Notes: generated from the letters alone by a model not told the origin. A DNA stretch of 64,000 nt from Microbulbifer celer (GCF_020991125.1 NZ_CP087715.1:2569501-2633500); one strand, 5' to 3'. Shown: positions 8,425-17,928, counted from the first letter of the stretch. A program made the numbers and translations.

Positions 8425-9150
8425 GTGACAAATCATTCCGACCACCCCTCCAGACTCGACACGCCCGCCGATGCACTCGCGGTGCCACGGTCCCTGGAAC
8501 TGGACCTGAGCAGCCGAGAACTGCCCCGGTTCATCGCCGTGGAAGGCAATATCGGGGTAGGTAAAACCACACTGGCGAAGAAGCTCGCCGCCACGTTCAA
8601 TTACGACACGCTGCTGGAACTACCGGAAGACAATCCCTTTCTGGAGCGCTTTTATCGCGACCCCAAAAGCGCCGCGCTCCCCACCCAATTGCACTTTCTG
8701 CTGCAACGCTCCCAGCAGATCCAGGCACTGCGTCAGGACGATCTGTTCAAACCGGTACGGGTTGCGGACTTCCTGATTGAAAAAGACCAGCTGTTTGCCG
8801 AGGTCACCCTGGACAGCGATGAGATCACGCTCTACCGCCAGGTATATGATCACCTGACGCTGGAAGCGCCCAAACCCGACCTGGTGATCTATCTGCAGGC
8901 GCCACTCAATGTACTGCAGGAACGCATCCACAAGCGCGGGATCGCGGCAGAGCGCAGCATCAGTGACGAGTATCTATCGACCCTCAATGATGCCTACACC
9001 AATTTCTTTCACTATTACGATGAAGCACCACTGCTGATCGTCAACTGCACGGACATTGATATCGTCGACAGTCAGGAGGACTACCACCAGCTGGTGGAAT
9101 ACCTGTTGACGGTCAACAGTGGCCGCCACTACTACAATCCCGGCAAATAA
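8425..9150 (+). CDS. Deoxynucleoside kinase family protein
   Basis: 241 residues from a GTG start preceded by a clear ribosome site (AAGGAG, 8 nt away). The P-loop is GNIGVGKT (41-48), followed by LPEDNPFLERFY, the dNK-type substrate segment, and a lid-like IHKRGIAAERSIS. The family phosphorylates deoxyadenosine, deoxyguanosine or deoxycytidine for nucleotide salvage; the substrate cannot be told from sequence. The first 33 residues precede the conserved core and are an unusual N-terminal extension. A dNK gene between folK and panB is common in marine Gammaproteobacteria. Confidence 0.9.
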   Translation: MTNHSDHPSRLDTPADALAVPRSLELDLSSRELPRFIAVEGNIGVGKTTLAKKLAATFNYDTLLELPEDNPFLERFYRDPKSAALPTQLHFLLQRSQQIQALRQDDLFKPVRVADFLIEKDQLFAEVTLDSDEITLYRQVYDHLTLEAPKPDLVIYLQAPLNVLQERIHKRGIAAERSISDEYLSTLNDAYTNFFHYYDEAPLLIVNCTDIDIVDSQEDYHQLVEYLLTVNSGRHYYNPGK

Positions 9151-9239
9151 CTACTCTGGCAAACAACTGCTCCGGTAATTTGATTTCCAGGACAGTAATG
9201 CCGGGGTGCCTGCAACCATCCATTTATAGAGTCATCACC

Positions 9240-10055
9240 ATGCCCTATGCACCCAGTGAGCTGACCAAGCCGATCACGGTACAGACCCTGCGCAAAATGA
9301 AAGCAGACGGGGAGAAATTTATCTGCGTGGCCCTTTACGATGCCCCCATGGCCGCCATGGCCCAGAAAACCGGGGTTGAAACGGTATTGATCGGGGACTC
9401 CCTGGGTATGACCGTACTCGGCTACGAGAGCACGATTCCCGTCACCATGGAGCAGATGATCTATCACGTGGAAGCCGTCGCCCGGGGTAATAAGAGATCC
9501 CTGATCATGGGAGACCTGCCCTTCATGACCTACGCTACCCCGGAGCAGGCGCTGAGTAATGCCACCCGCATCATGCAGGCCGGAGCCCATATGGTGAAAA
9601 TCGAAGGTGGGGCCTGGCTGGCACCCACGGTGAAAATGCTCACAGAGCGCGGTATTCCGGTGTGCGCCCACCTCGGCCTGACACCACAATCGGTTCACAA
9701 GCTCGGGGGCTTCCGGGTTCAGGGGCGGGACAACGATAGCGCGGGAGAAATTCTCGACGATGCGGTGCAGCTGGATGAAGCCGGAGCGGACCTGCTGGTG
9801 CTCGAGTGCGTCCCGTCCTACCTGGGCAAGCGCATCACCGATACCGTATCCATGCCCACCATCGGTATTGGCGCCGGCCCGGACACGGACGCACAGGTGC
9901 TGGTGATCAACGACATTCTCGGGCTCACCGAGAAGCCGCCCAAGTTCTCCAAGAACTTCCTCGAAGAAGCGGGCAATATTCCCGGCGCCCTGCGCAAGTA
10001 CGCCGAAGATGTCAAAAACGGCTCCTTCCCGGACGAAAATCACAGTTTCACCTGA
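9240..10055 (+). CDS. panB: Ketopantoate hydroxymethyltransferase
   Basis: 271 residues. Makes ketopantoate from 2-oxoisovalerate and methylene-tetrahydrofolate, the first committed step to pantothenate and CoA. The ATG at 9240 (MPYAPSELTKPITVQTLRKM) fits the family start; an upstream TTG would add 20 unlikely residues. Seen are the GDSLGM motif, TTIPV-type and MVKIEGG segments, GIPVCAHLGLTPQ and IGIGAGPDTDAQVLV, all typical. Unusually, panC does not follow: a thioesterase gene starts 19 nt after the stop. Confidence 0.96.
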   Translation: MPYAPSELTKPITVQTLRKMKADGEKFICVALYDAPMAAMAQKTGVETVLIGDSLGMTVLGYESTIPVTMEQMIYHVEAVARGNKRSLIMGDLPFMTYATPEQALSNATRIMQAGAHMVKIEGGAWLAPTVKMLTERGIPVCAHLGLTPQSVHKLGGFRVQGRDNDSAGEILDDAVQLDEAGADLLVLECVPSYLGKRITDTVSMPTIGIGAGPDTDAQVLVINDILGLTEKPPKFSKNFLEEAGNIPGALRKYAEDVKNGSFPDENHSFT

Positions 10056-10074
10056 ACAACAGCGCGGGCATTTT

Positions 10075-10857
10075 ATGAAGTTTTCAGACATATTGCGCGA
10101 TGCGCGCGGCACAGCGGACACCACGGTTCCCGAAGGCTGGATGCAGGGGCGCGCCGCGTTCGGCGGCCTGGCGGCGGCACTGGTCTACGAGGCCATCGCG
10201 GCGCGGTCGCAAGACGCCCCACTGCGCTCCCTGACCACGTCCTTTGTCGCACCGGCGAGGCAAGGCAAACTCGAGCGGCGCTCGGAAGTCCTGCGCCGCG
10301 GCAGCTCCGTCACCCAGATCGAAGGGCGCGCGGTACAAGAAGGCCAGGTGGTCACTGCGGCACTGGCCAGTTTTGGCAGCGGGCGGGATTCCGCAATCCG
10401 GGTCTCGCTGCCTTCCGCCCCCGCATTTACCGCCCCCGATGCGTGCCAGGCGCTGCCGGATATCGACGGCCTGACGCCGGAGTTCGCGCGTCACTTTGAT
10501 TACCGTATCGCCGAGGGCGCCCTGCCTTTCAGTGGTATCAGTGAAACCCGCCTCGGCGGCTGGATGCGTTTCAGGAATTGCGACGAGCCAGTTACCGTGA
10601 GCCACCTGCTGGCACTGATCGACGCCTGGCCACCGGCGGTGTTGCAGATGCTGAGCGAGCTGGCACCGGCCAGCTCGCTCACCTGGACGCTGGAAGCCTG
10701 TCACCCGCTCAGTCAGCGAAGCGCAGGTGACTGGTGGCAATATCAGGCCGAAATCGAGCAGGCAGGGGATGGATACGCAGTGATTCAGGCGAAAATCTGG
10801 GATGCCGATGGCAAGCCGGTGGCGCTCTCCCGTCAGACCGTGACCGTTTTTGCCTGA
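10075..10857 (+). CDS. Acyl-CoA thioesterase-like, double hotdog family
   Basis: 260 residues starting MKFSDILRDARG. The pattern WMQGRAAFGGLAAALVYEAI and the later LTTSFVAPARQGKL match the thioesterase-like superfamily with two hotdog folds (TesB/4HBT_3 type), which hydrolyse acyl-CoA thioesters. The C-terminal half has SLTWTLEACHPLSQRSAGDWW. The substrate is unknown. It lies 19 nt after panB and is probably co-transcribed, which ties it loosely to CoA metabolism. Downstream, an imperfect inverted repeat (GATCAGC 10877 / GCTGATC 10908) separates it from the convergent mutarotase gene. Confidence 0.8.
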   Translation: MKFSDILRDARGTADTTVPEGWMQGRAAFGGLAAALVYEAIAARSQDAPLRSLTTSFVAPARQGKLERRSEVLRRGSSVTQIEGRAVQEGQVVTAALASFGSGRDSAIRVSLPSAPAFTAPDACQALPDIDGLTPEFARHFDYRIAEGALPFSGISETRLGGWMRFRNCDEPVTVSHLLALIDAWPPAVLQMLSELAPASSLTWTLEACHPLSQRSAGDWWQYQAEIEQAGDGYAVIQAKIWDADGKPVALSRQTVTVFA

Positions 10858-10947
10858 GGCAAAGATCGCCGACGGAGATCAGCCGAGCTTGCAGAAACTG
10901 ATAACACGCTGATCTTCGGCCCACTGGCGAATGAAGACTGCTAACCC

Positions 10948-11820
10948 TCAGCGCGAAAGCTTCAGTGCGGCCTTTGCTGATTCACCCGCGGCCAGCTGCC
11001 AGTGGTTGGCGAAGGCATTGCCGTGCTCTACGCAAACAAAGTTGCGGTAGTGTTCACCGATGTCGTTGATGGTGGACGCCAGCTCCGCACCGGGATTCCA
11101 GGTAATTACCGTGTGGCAGTTATCGCTGCGGGTGCGAATCGGTTGCTCGGTGTCGATTACCTGGCTGCCCGGGGCACTTTCGAACACCCGATCCACCTCA
11201 CCGGAAAACGTCTGTTCGCCGCTCAGGCGGTGGCGGGCGAAATCCAGGGTTTTGTCCAGATATTCTATACCGTCGAGCCCGCCTACCTTTACCGTGCTAA
11301 CATCGTCTACCGCAAAATAGCTGTGCAGCGCCCAACTGAAGGCCGCCGGCTGGTCGCCACGATTTTCCAGCGCCAGCTCAAAGCCCAGGCTTTCCCCGAG
11401 CGTCACCCTGAGCGTACAGATAAATGGCGTCGGGAACAGGTCGTCTCCCGGATGCTCGAACTGCAACTGGAGCGCCACTTCGCCGCTGGCATCATCTTGC
11501 CGGCTCTCCTGCAGCTGCCACAACTGATTGCGTACCAGGCCGTGCTTAGGCTTGGTGGGGTCCGCATGTTCTCCAAACCAGGGCAGGCACAGCGGTACGC
11601 CGCCGCGTACCGCCACGCCCGGCTCCATGGTTGCCAGCGGGCTTACCCACAGCAAGGGCGCGCGGTCGCGGGCCTGGAACTCCAGTACCTGCGCCCCCTG
11701 GAGGGCGACCACGGCCTTACACAGCCGGGTCTCCACCACGAGCAGGTCCAGCCCGGGTTTGCCGTAGAGAGTTTCGCTGTTGGTATGGGAGAGAAATGCT
11801 TGTTCGGTCACGTTGGTCAT
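10948..11820 (-). CDS. yeaD: D-hexose-6-phosphate mutarotase (YeaD-like)
   Basis: 290 residues if it begins at MTNVTEQAFL (ATG at 11820); AAGGA abuts this ATG, so the start is not certain and an in-frame ATG lies at 11865. Aldose-1-epimerase fold: GGVPLCLPWFGEH, FSWALHSYFAVDD and the late VCVEHGN are typical of the YeaD group, which interconverts alpha and beta anomers of hexose 6-phosphates. It is last in the minus-strand series dapA, bamC, metallohydrolase, yeaD. Confidence 0.88.
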   Translation of the reverse strand: MTNVTEQAFLSHTNSETLYGKPGLDLLVVETRLCKAVVALQGAQVLEFQARDRAPLLWVSPLATMEPGVAVRGGVPLCLPWFGEHADPTKPKHGLVRNQLWQLQESRQDDASGEVALQLQFEHPGDDLFPTPFICTLRVTLGESLGFELALENRGDQPAAFSWALHSYFAVDDVSTVKVGGLDGIEYLDKTLDFARHRLSGEQTFSGEVDRVFESAPGSQVIDTEQPIRTRSDNCHTVITWNPGAELASTINDIGEHYRNFVCVEHGNAFANHWQLAAGESAKAALKLSR

Positions 11821-11869
11821 TCCTTGTCGTTCTTGTAGGCAACGGGGCGGGCCAGGGGCCAGCATCAGT

Positions 11870-12643
11870 CTATTCAACCGGATCAATGGTCAGCCAGTCA
11901 AAGCCCTCCTGCTGACAGGCGAATATGCAGTTGCGCACCTGTTCGACCGCATCCGACAACGCGGCCTGCGCCAGGGGCAGGCTGTTATTTTTTTCACTGA
12001 TGTGCGCTACCACAAGATGCTGCAATCGCTCACAGCCCACCCGCTGCAGGAACCCGGCCGCCTGCTGGTTGCTGAGATGACCATAGGCGCCGCCCACACG
12101 ACGCTTGAGCGAGGGAGGATACGGCCCCTGGGCGAGCATCATCGGATCGTGATTTGCCTCCAGTACCAGAGCATCGCAGTCGCCGAAATGAGACTCTACG
12201 TGGGGGGTGATGGTACCCAGGTCAGTGAGCAGCCCGAGGCTTCTGCCACAGGCGCGAAACACAAACTGTGCCGCTTCACGGGCATCATGGGGTACCGCTA
12301 CCGGTGTCACCTGAATATCGCCGATGGCGAAGGGCTGATGCCCTTCTATCAGCTCGGTATGTGGCAAGGTGCCAATATCCCGCGCCCGTAGCGTGCCGGG
12401 CGTGAGGTACACCGGCAGCCGATACTTGCGCGCCAGCGGGCCGACGCCAGACATGTGGTCACTGTGTTCGTGGGTAACGAGAATCGCGGAGAGGTCCGCT
12501 GGGGTGAGACCGAGCCGCGCCATGCGCCGCTCGGTTTCCTTGATGGTAAATCCGCAGTCTACCAGCAGGCAGTGACCGCCACTGGCGACCAGAGTGCCGT
12601 TGCCCTTGCTGCCGCTACCCAGGGAGGCAAATCTGATCGCCAT
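11870..12643 (-). CDS. MBL-fold metallohydrolase (YycJ/WalJ-like)
   Basis: 257 residues from the ATG at 12643 (MAIRFASLGSGSKGNGTLV, the conserved family start); a GTG 24 nt upstream is also in frame. The metal-binding motif THEHSDH is at 57-63, with H58, H60, D62 and H63. Later motifs include VPHDA, LTDLG and LEANHDPMM. Relatives include YycJ/WalJ of Firmicutes, linked to cell-wall and DNA functions; the proteobacterial substrate is not established. It sits 41 nt downstream of bamC, as in Pseudomonas and relatives, probably in the dapA-bamC transcript. Confidence 0.88.
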   Translation of the reverse strand: MAIRFASLGSGSKGNGTLVASGGHCLLVDCGFTIKETERRMARLGLTPADLSAILVTHEHSDHMSGVGPLARKYRLPVYLTPGTLRARDIGTLPHTELIEGHQPFAIGDIQVTPVAVPHDAREAAQFVFRACGRSLGLLTDLGTITPHVESHFGDCDALVLEANHDPMMLAQGPYPPSLKRRVGGAYGHLSNQQAAGFLQRVGCERLQHLVVAHISEKNNSLPLAQAALSDAVEQVRNCIFACQQEGFDWLTIDPVE

Positions 12644-12684
12644 ACTGTCTTCTGTCAGAGCGCCCACTGTCAGAGTGCCTGCCG

Positions 12685-13860
12685 TCAGATCAGGTTCTGG
12701 CGGATGGACATCAGCATCTCAGAGGTCTTGGCGCGAGACAATGGCAAACCGCGGGTGCTGCGGATACGTACCTCTACTGCCTCATCGGCACCGCGAACCA
12801 CCACCAGATATCCCGGGATTTTGGAGTCCGGCGCACCACCCAGGCCCTCAAGGTTGGCAAACAGTGCCGGCTGGGCCTGATTATCTACATCGATGTTTGC
12901 GAGTACCTGCTGCAGGGTATAGCGCCCTGCATTTGCAGCCAGACTGTCTTTCCCATCATCGCTGCCGAAGGAGAACCAACCGCCGTCGTCCTCTCCCATC
13001 AGCTCCCGATCGGTGTCATAAGTGACATAGAAGATACCCAGGTCGGCATCTTCCTGATGCAATCGGTAAGCACCCGCATTGAGGGCATGGGCGACGGTGG
13101 CCCAGGCGCGGCTCATGCTGAGGTCGAGGGCAATGAAGGGCTCTTTACCCGCCGGCTCCATTACCTGCACCTTAACCTTGCCACCACCGATCGACTGCGC
13201 GACCAGGGAAGCCGCGGCGCCGGCATCGTCTACCGCCAGGGCATTGGACATCTCATCGATCATCCAACCCTCGCGCTCGGGGCTGGAGGACTGAGCCGGC
13301 CACTGCACTTCCATATCTGCCGGCGCGTCCAGAGGTAATGCCATATGGCGCACATGCACCTCAGTGGTATCCGGCTGTACGCCCGATTCCACCTGCAGGC
13401 GATATTTGTCTTTGGTCTCCGGGTCTTCACCGAAGGTCAGCCAGCTGGTTTCCATGATGCCGGCGCCGGCGTCGGACATGGCCAGCTGCAAGCCAGAGCT
13501 GCGCAGGAAATAGTGCAGCTGTGGCCAGACTTGATCCGGTGGCTGACTGACCAGCACCCAGCGGCGATTGCCGAGCTTCTGGATTTTCACCCGGTCGAGG
13601 CCGGCGTTGACCGACAGCGCCTGAGGCCGCGGCACTACAAACGAAGTGCGCTCCACTTCGCCGCTGATCTGCGGCACCTCGTAGAGTTCTTCCTGGTGCT
13701 TGGAGGAAACGCCCGCTGGCATCTGCAGCGGTGGCAGGCTTTCAGACTTCTGGTAGTCATCGCTGCGATCGCGGAAAAAGCCCTCGTTTCCGAAGATTCC
13801 GCACCCACTGAGGGTGGTAACCGCAGCACACAGAACCGCTCCGGCGGTCAATTTTGTCAT
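12685..13860 (-). CDS. bamC: Outer membrane assembly lipoprotein BamC
   Basis: 391 residues with a lipoprotein signal ending in the lipobox LSGC (Cys20), giving a lipid-anchored periplasmic subunit of the BAM complex that inserts beta-barrel proteins. An unstructured N-terminal stretch (about 21-60, with SDDYQKSESLPPLQMP) is the part that binds BamD in E. coli. Two helix-grip domains follow. It is somewhat longer than E. coli BamC (344). The position directly after dapA is the classical dapA-bamC order. Confidence 0.93.
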   Translation of the reverse strand: MTKLTAGAVLCAAVTTLSGCGIFGNEGFFRDRSDDYQKSESLPPLQMPAGVSSKHQEELYEVPQISGEVERTSFVVPRPQALSVNAGLDRVKIQKLGNRRWVLVSQPPDQVWPQLHYFLRSSGLQLAMSDAGAGIMETSWLTFGEDPETKDKYRLQVESGVQPDTTEVHVRHMALPLDAPADMEVQWPAQSSSPEREGWMIDEMSNALAVDDAGAAASLVAQSIGGGKVKVQVMEPAGKEPFIALDLSMSRAWATVAHALNAGAYRLHQEDADLGIFYVTYDTDRELMGEDDGGWFSFGSDDGKDSLAANAGRYTLQQVLANIDVDNQAQPALFANLEGLGGAPDSKIPGYLVVVRGADEAVEVRIRSTRGLPLSRAKTSEMLMSIRQNLI

Positions 13861-13994
13861 TATTGGTACCTTGTCATTTCATTCCATTGGCAGCGCTGGG
13901 GCGCAACGCCGAACCCTGTCTATAAACCGAGTCTGCGTCCTCAGACCAGCGCCGGCGCCAGTGGTTCAGCCCCGGCTGGCAGTATCCTCCGGTT

Positions 13995-14870
13995 TCAGAG
14001 TATGCCGGCGCCACGCAGTGCTTCGCGCACGGCGTCGTGGTGGTGTGCGGAAAGCTCGGTCAGGGGCAGGCGGATGCCGCTGTCCATACGTCCCATTTCC
14101 TTCAGCGCCCACTTCACCGGGATCGGGTTGGCTTCCACGAACAGTGCGTGGTGCAGCACGTCGATACGCTGATTGATCGCCAGCGCATTCTCCGCGTCTC
14201 CGGCCAGCGCCGCTTCGCACATCTGCGCCACAGCCGCCGGGGCCACGTTGGCGGTCACGCTGATATTGCCGTGACCGCCGAGCAGCATCAGATCAATGGC
14301 AGTGGCGTCGTCACCAGAGTAAACCGCAAAGTCTTCCGGCACCATGCCCAGGATCTGACGCGCCCGCTCCATATCGCCGGTGGCTTCTTTGATGCCCACG
14401 ATGTTGCTGATCGCGCTCAGGCGCTGGACGGTTTCCGGCTGCATGTCGACCGCGGTACGTCCCGGCACGTTGTAGAGGATCTGCGGGATGTTCACAGCCT
14501 TGGCCACGGTCTTGTAGTGCTGGAACAGGCCTTCCTGCGTCGGCTTGTTGTAGTAAGGGGTCACCAGCAGGCAGGCATCGGCACCGCATTTGGCGGCGGT
14601 CGCCGTGAGCTCAATGGCTTCGGTAGTGGAGTTGGCGCCAGTACCGGCAATGACCGGAATACGGCCAGCTACCTGGTCTACGACTCGACGGATCACTTCC
14701 AGGTGCTCGTGCACATCGAGTGTGGCGGATTCACCAGTGGTACCCACCGCTACCAGGGCGCGCGTACCCTGTTCAATATGCCACTCCACCAGATCGTGCA
14801 GTTTCTCCCAATCGAGGCTGCCGTCTGCGTACATGGGTGTGGCCAGTGCCACCATACTGCCGGAAATCAT
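13995..14870 (-). CDS. dapA: 4-hydroxy-tetrahydrodipicolinate synthase
   Basis: 291 residues, standard length. Condenses pyruvate with aspartate semialdehyde, the entry to lysine and diaminopimelate synthesis. The Schiff-base lysine is K161 in GIKEATG; Y133 (ILYNVPGR) and T44-T45 (GTTGES) are the other catalytic-triad positions. The ribosome site AAGGAG lies just upstream of the ATG. First gene of dapA-bamC-metallohydrolase-yeaD on the minus strand. The 137-nt gap upstream should hold its promoter; none was resolved. Confidence 0.97.
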   Translation of the reverse strand: MISGSMVALATPMYADGSLDWEKLHDLVEWHIEQGTRALVAVGTTGESATLDVHEHLEVIRRVVDQVAGRIPVIAGTGANSTTEAIELTATAAKCGADACLLVTPYYNKPTQEGLFQHYKTVAKAVNIPQILYNVPGRTAVDMQPETVQRLSAISNIVGIKEATGDMERARQILGMVPEDFAVYSGDDATAIDLMLLGGHGNISVTANVAPAAVAQMCEAALAGDAENALAINQRIDVLHHALFVEANPIPVKWALKEMGRMDSGIRLPLTELSAHHHDAVREALRGAGIL

Positions 14871-15007
14871 TGCAACTCCTTCTCCAGCCGGCTCTTAGCC
14901 GGTCTGTACCGCCATAATTTGAATGCGGTATGTTACTGAGCGTGCCAGTTCGATGCCAGCGCAAAACTGCACAGGCACACGAATCAGGGATCGGGCGCAC
15001 CAACTGG

Positions 15008-15964
15008 TTATTTTTTGCGCTTCTTCCGCCGACGTTTACGCGGTTCGTAATAGGGCGCTTCGCCTTCCGGGCGCGTCTTGAAGCGGCGGTGTACCCACAT
15101 ATACTGAGAGGGGTTCTCCCGCATACGCGCCTCTACAAACTGGTTCACCAGCTCCGCATCCCGCAACTCATCCCCGGAAGGGATCTCGTCGATCGGCGGA
15201 TAGACCTGAACCAGGTAGCGCCCCTGATCCTCAAGGCGGGTCACGGTGTAGGGCACCACTTGCGCGCGCCCGGCCCGGGCAAAGCGCGACGTGCCGGTAA
15301 CCGTAGCAGCCGGGATACCAAACAGCGGCGCAAAAACCCCCTGTTTGATACCGTAATCCTGATCTGGCGCATACCAGACTGCGCGGCCATTCTTCAATGC
15401 CCGCATCATGCCGCGTACATCCTTGCGCTGAAACACATCGGAATCTTCGCCGTGGCGCTCGCGGCCCTTGCGCTGCATGTAATCGTAAACCGGGTTCTTG
15501 TGCGGACGATACATGCCGTCCACCGGGTGACTCATGGCCATAAACGCGGCGCCGATTTCCAGGGTGGTAAAGTGCATGGCCATCATTACCACGCCCTGCC
15601 CCCGGGCAGCAGGCGCCTGCAGGTGTTCCAGGCCCTCAATGGTAAAGCGCTTGCGCAGCCAACGGCTGCTGCGAAACCAGGCCATACCGGTTTCCATCAG
15701 CGCAATGCCGTTGGATGCAAAGTTCTGCCGCAGCAGCTGCGCGCGCTCTGAATCGGAAAGCTCGGGGAAACACAGGGCCAGATTGCGCTCGGCAATGCGC
15801 CGACGACTGCTGGCCAGCCGCAACATGAGGCTGCCAATACCGCGACCGATGGCCATCTGCCAGCGGTACGGCAGCTGTGCCACCAGAAACCAGAACCCGA
15901 ACAGGGCCCAGGTGAGCCAGTAGCGCGGGTGCAGCAGAGCGACACGGAAATGGGGCTTTTGCAT
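15008..15964 (-). CDS. lpxL: Lipid A biosynthesis lauroyl acyltransferase (LpxL/HtrB family)
   Basis: 318 residues. Inner-membrane enzyme that adds a secondary acyl chain to Kdo2-lipid IVA from acyl-ACP. A single N-terminal membrane anchor (about 15-32) precedes the HX4E catalytic motif HFTTLE (H131, E136). MYRPHKNP (151-158) and DQDYG are further family motifs. The C-terminus is an extremely basic tail (RKRRRKKRKK), probably for membrane or phosphate contacts. It appears monocistronic. LpxL versus LpxM cannot be decided from sequence alone. Confidence 0.9.
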   Translation of the reverse strand: MQKPHFRVALLHPRYWLTWALFGFWFLVAQLPYRWQMAIGRGIGSLMLRLASSRRRIAERNLALCFPELSDSERAQLLRQNFASNGIALMETGMAWFRSSRWLRKRFTIEGLEHLQAPAARGQGVVMMAMHFTTLEIGAAFMAMSHPVDGMYRPHKNPVYDYMQRKGRERHGEDSDVFQRKDVRGMMRALKNGRAVWYAPDQDYGIKQGVFAPLFGIPAATVTGTSRFARAGRAQVVPYTVTRLEDQGRYLVQVYPPIDEIPSGDELRDAELVNQFVEARMRENPSQYMWVHRRFKTRPEGEAPYYEPRKRRRKKRKK

Positions 15965-16185
15965 AGAAGTGAACGTTTAGATGTGAACAAGCAGCGAATC
16001 GTTGCCGGGCCGTATCAAACGGCCAACCGGGATGAAAGCGGCGCATTATAGCGGTGCTTTCCCACTGTCGCAGCTCACCTGTCCACTTCCGTTCAGTTTT
16101 ATGCCTGGTTTCATCGAATTCCGACGGTCTCGCCACTGAACCGGGACCGCTCGGCGCAATATCAACGCATACAGTCACTAACCCA

Positions 16186-16416
16186 TCAATGCCGCAGCAG
16201 CGCGTCCAGCTCATCGACAACTTCACACCAGTTGGCGTCCTCGGCGATGGCATCCCGCAGGAACTTGCGCTGCCCATCGTTCCAGAAATCGGCTTTGGAC
16301 AGTTCCTCCTGACCGGACAGGTGGTGTCGTTCGAGAAAGTCTTCGATCGCGCCGTCGTCTGAACTCAGGCCGAGCTGGGCGAAGAGATCATTGAGGGTGT
16401 GGTGGCTGGTATCCAT
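16186..16416 (-). CDS. DUF2789 family protein
   Basis: A 76-residue acidic protein, MDTSHHTLNDLFAQLGLSSDD to ANWCEVVDELDALLRH, which I recognise as the DUF2789 family: small, soluble, helical and of unknown function in marine Gammaproteobacteria and Pseudomonas. It is complete. The 221 nt on its downstream side contain no other gene that I can see. The neighbours (lipid A acyltransferase, aldo/keto reductase) give no functional hint. Confidence 0.85.
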   Translation of the reverse strand: MDTSHHTLNDLFAQLGLSSDDGAIEDFLERHHLSGQEELSKADFWNDGQRKFLRDAIAEDANWCEVVDELDALLRH

Positions 16417-16551
16417 GAAATTCCCCTGGCTGCTAACTTTCAGGCCGCAACGGGCTTGCGACGGAAATCCGCCCGCTGCTACCAGAAGTATAGATGCGCC
16501 TGCGCGTTTTTCGTTCTACGCTGTCCAGTTTGCCGGTTCGGGAGAAAAAAA

Positions 16552-17595
16552 TCAGGGGGCCGGGTTAGGGTTCCGCGCGTGAATCTCGTTGATCGCCGCC
16601 AGCTGATCGTCACTCAAGGTGATCTCGGCGCTGGCAATATTGCGCTTCAGCTGGTCCATGGTGGTGGCACCGATGATATTGGATGTCACAAACGGCTGCT
16701 GAGTCACAAAGGCCAGTGCCATCTGCGCGGGGTCCTGGCTGTACTCCCGGGCCAGCTTTACATATTCAGCGGTGGCATCCACCGCGCGCTCTCCGGTATA
16801 GCGCTGGAACCGCTCAAACAGCGTCAACCGCGCACCGGCGGGCCTGGCGCCATCCAGATATTTACCGCTCAGGGTGCCGAATGCGAGTGGCGAATATGCC
16901 AACAGCCCGCACTCCTCCCGAATGGCCATTTCTGCCAATCCTACTTCAAAGGTACGGTTGAGCAGGCTGTAGGGGTTCTGGATAGAGGCCACACGCGGTT
17001 TACTGCCATGGGCGGCAAGGCGCAGGTAGCGGTGCATGCCCCAGGGCGTTTCGTTGGAGAGTCCGATATGACGTACCTTGCCAGCGGTTACCAGTTCCTG
17101 AAGTGCATCCAGGGTTTCACTGATGGCGATGCCGTCGTCTTCGCCGTGTTGATATCCGAGCTTACCGAAAAAATTCGATTGCCGTTCCGGCCAGTGAACC
17201 TGGTACAGGTCGATATAGTCGGTTTTGAGGCGCGCGAGGGAGTCGTCGCAGGCTTTCAGAATCTGTGCGCGATCAAGGCGGGGACCGCCGCGGATATGGC
17301 CGACACCGGAATTTGCCGCACTGCGGCCGGTGACTTTGCTGGCGAGCACCAGCTCCGCTCGATTACCGCGCTTTGCCAACCAGTTGCCGATGAACTCTTC
17401 GGTACGGCCGTAGGTTTCAGGCTTGGGCGGCACCGGATACATTTCTGCGCAATCGATAAAGTTCACGCCGTTGGCGGTGGCGTAATCCAGCTGTTCGAAC
17501 GCTTCCGCTTCGGTGTTCTGTTCACCAAAGGTCATGGTGCCGAGACAGATTTTACTGACCTGAAGATCGGTTTTTCCGAGTTTGCGGGTTTCCAT
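16552..17595 (-). CDS. Aldo/keto reductase, Tas/YajO-like
   Basis: 347 residues from the ATG at 17595, with AGGAG 8 nt upstream. NADP-dependent TIM-barrel oxidoreductase with the catalytic tetrad D48 and Y53 (IDCAEMYP), K87 (LASKVTG) and H134 (YQVHWPER). The start METRKLGKTDLQVSKICLGTMTFG and the length match E. coli Tas. The substrate is unknown. The gene stands alone; a long-hairpin repeat (17730-17855) separates it from fabV upstream on the same strand. Confidence 0.92.
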   Translation of the reverse strand: METRKLGKTDLQVSKICLGTMTFGEQNTEAEAFEQLDYATANGVNFIDCAEMYPVPPKPETYGRTEEFIGNWLAKRGNRAELVLASKVTGRSAANSGVGHIRGGPRLDRAQILKACDDSLARLKTDYIDLYQVHWPERQSNFFGKLGYQHGEDDGIAISETLDALQELVTAGKVRHIGLSNETPWGMHRYLRLAAHGSKPRVASIQNPYSLLNRTFEVGLAEMAIREECGLLAYSPLAFGTLSGKYLDGARPAGARLTLFERFQRYTGERAVDATAEYVKLAREYSQDPAQMALAFVTQQPFVTSNIIGATTMDQLKRNIASAEITLSDDQLAAINEIHARNPNPAP

Positions 17596-17729
17596 CAATA
17601 CAGCTCCTGCGGATCAAATTTTTTTGATTATGCAGGTTTGGGGAATGGAATTGTAGGGATGGAAGGAAAAGTGGACGGGAAGCAAAAAACGCTCAACAAG
17701 CCCGTAACACGTTCCATTTAAATCACGCA

Positions 17730-17855
17730 GTGGCGGCGGCGCTGCCGGGTGTGGTCTTGCGAGACACGCCGTAAACCCATCCATGGGGGCTCGGCTGCGG
17801 CCGTCCTGGCCGCAGACGGTCTCGCAAGACCACACCCGGCATCACCACCTTCGCT
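17730..17855. repeat. Long intergenic hairpin repeat, copy A
   Basis: Perfect 22-bp inverted repeat 17744-17765 / 17819-17840 (starting GCCGGGTGTGG). Inside are the conserved core ACCCATCCATGGGGGCTC and a small inner hairpin CTGCGGCC/GGCCGCAG. Flanks are GTGGCGGC-type on the left and ACCTTCGC on the right. It shares tips and core with copies B to E, but its arm sequence is its own. It lies between fabV and the aldo/keto reductase gene. Confidence 0.85.
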
Positions 17856-17928
17856 CGTAACTACTTTGTTAAACGAACAGCATTACCCGGCTTGCCCGAA
17901 ATTTTCCGCAGCGAGCCTCATCCGAGGC

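Noticed and set aside
10877-10914. GATCAGC/GCTGATC inverted repeat between convergent genes as a terminator
   Set aside because: The loop is 24 nt long and there is no T run on either strand.
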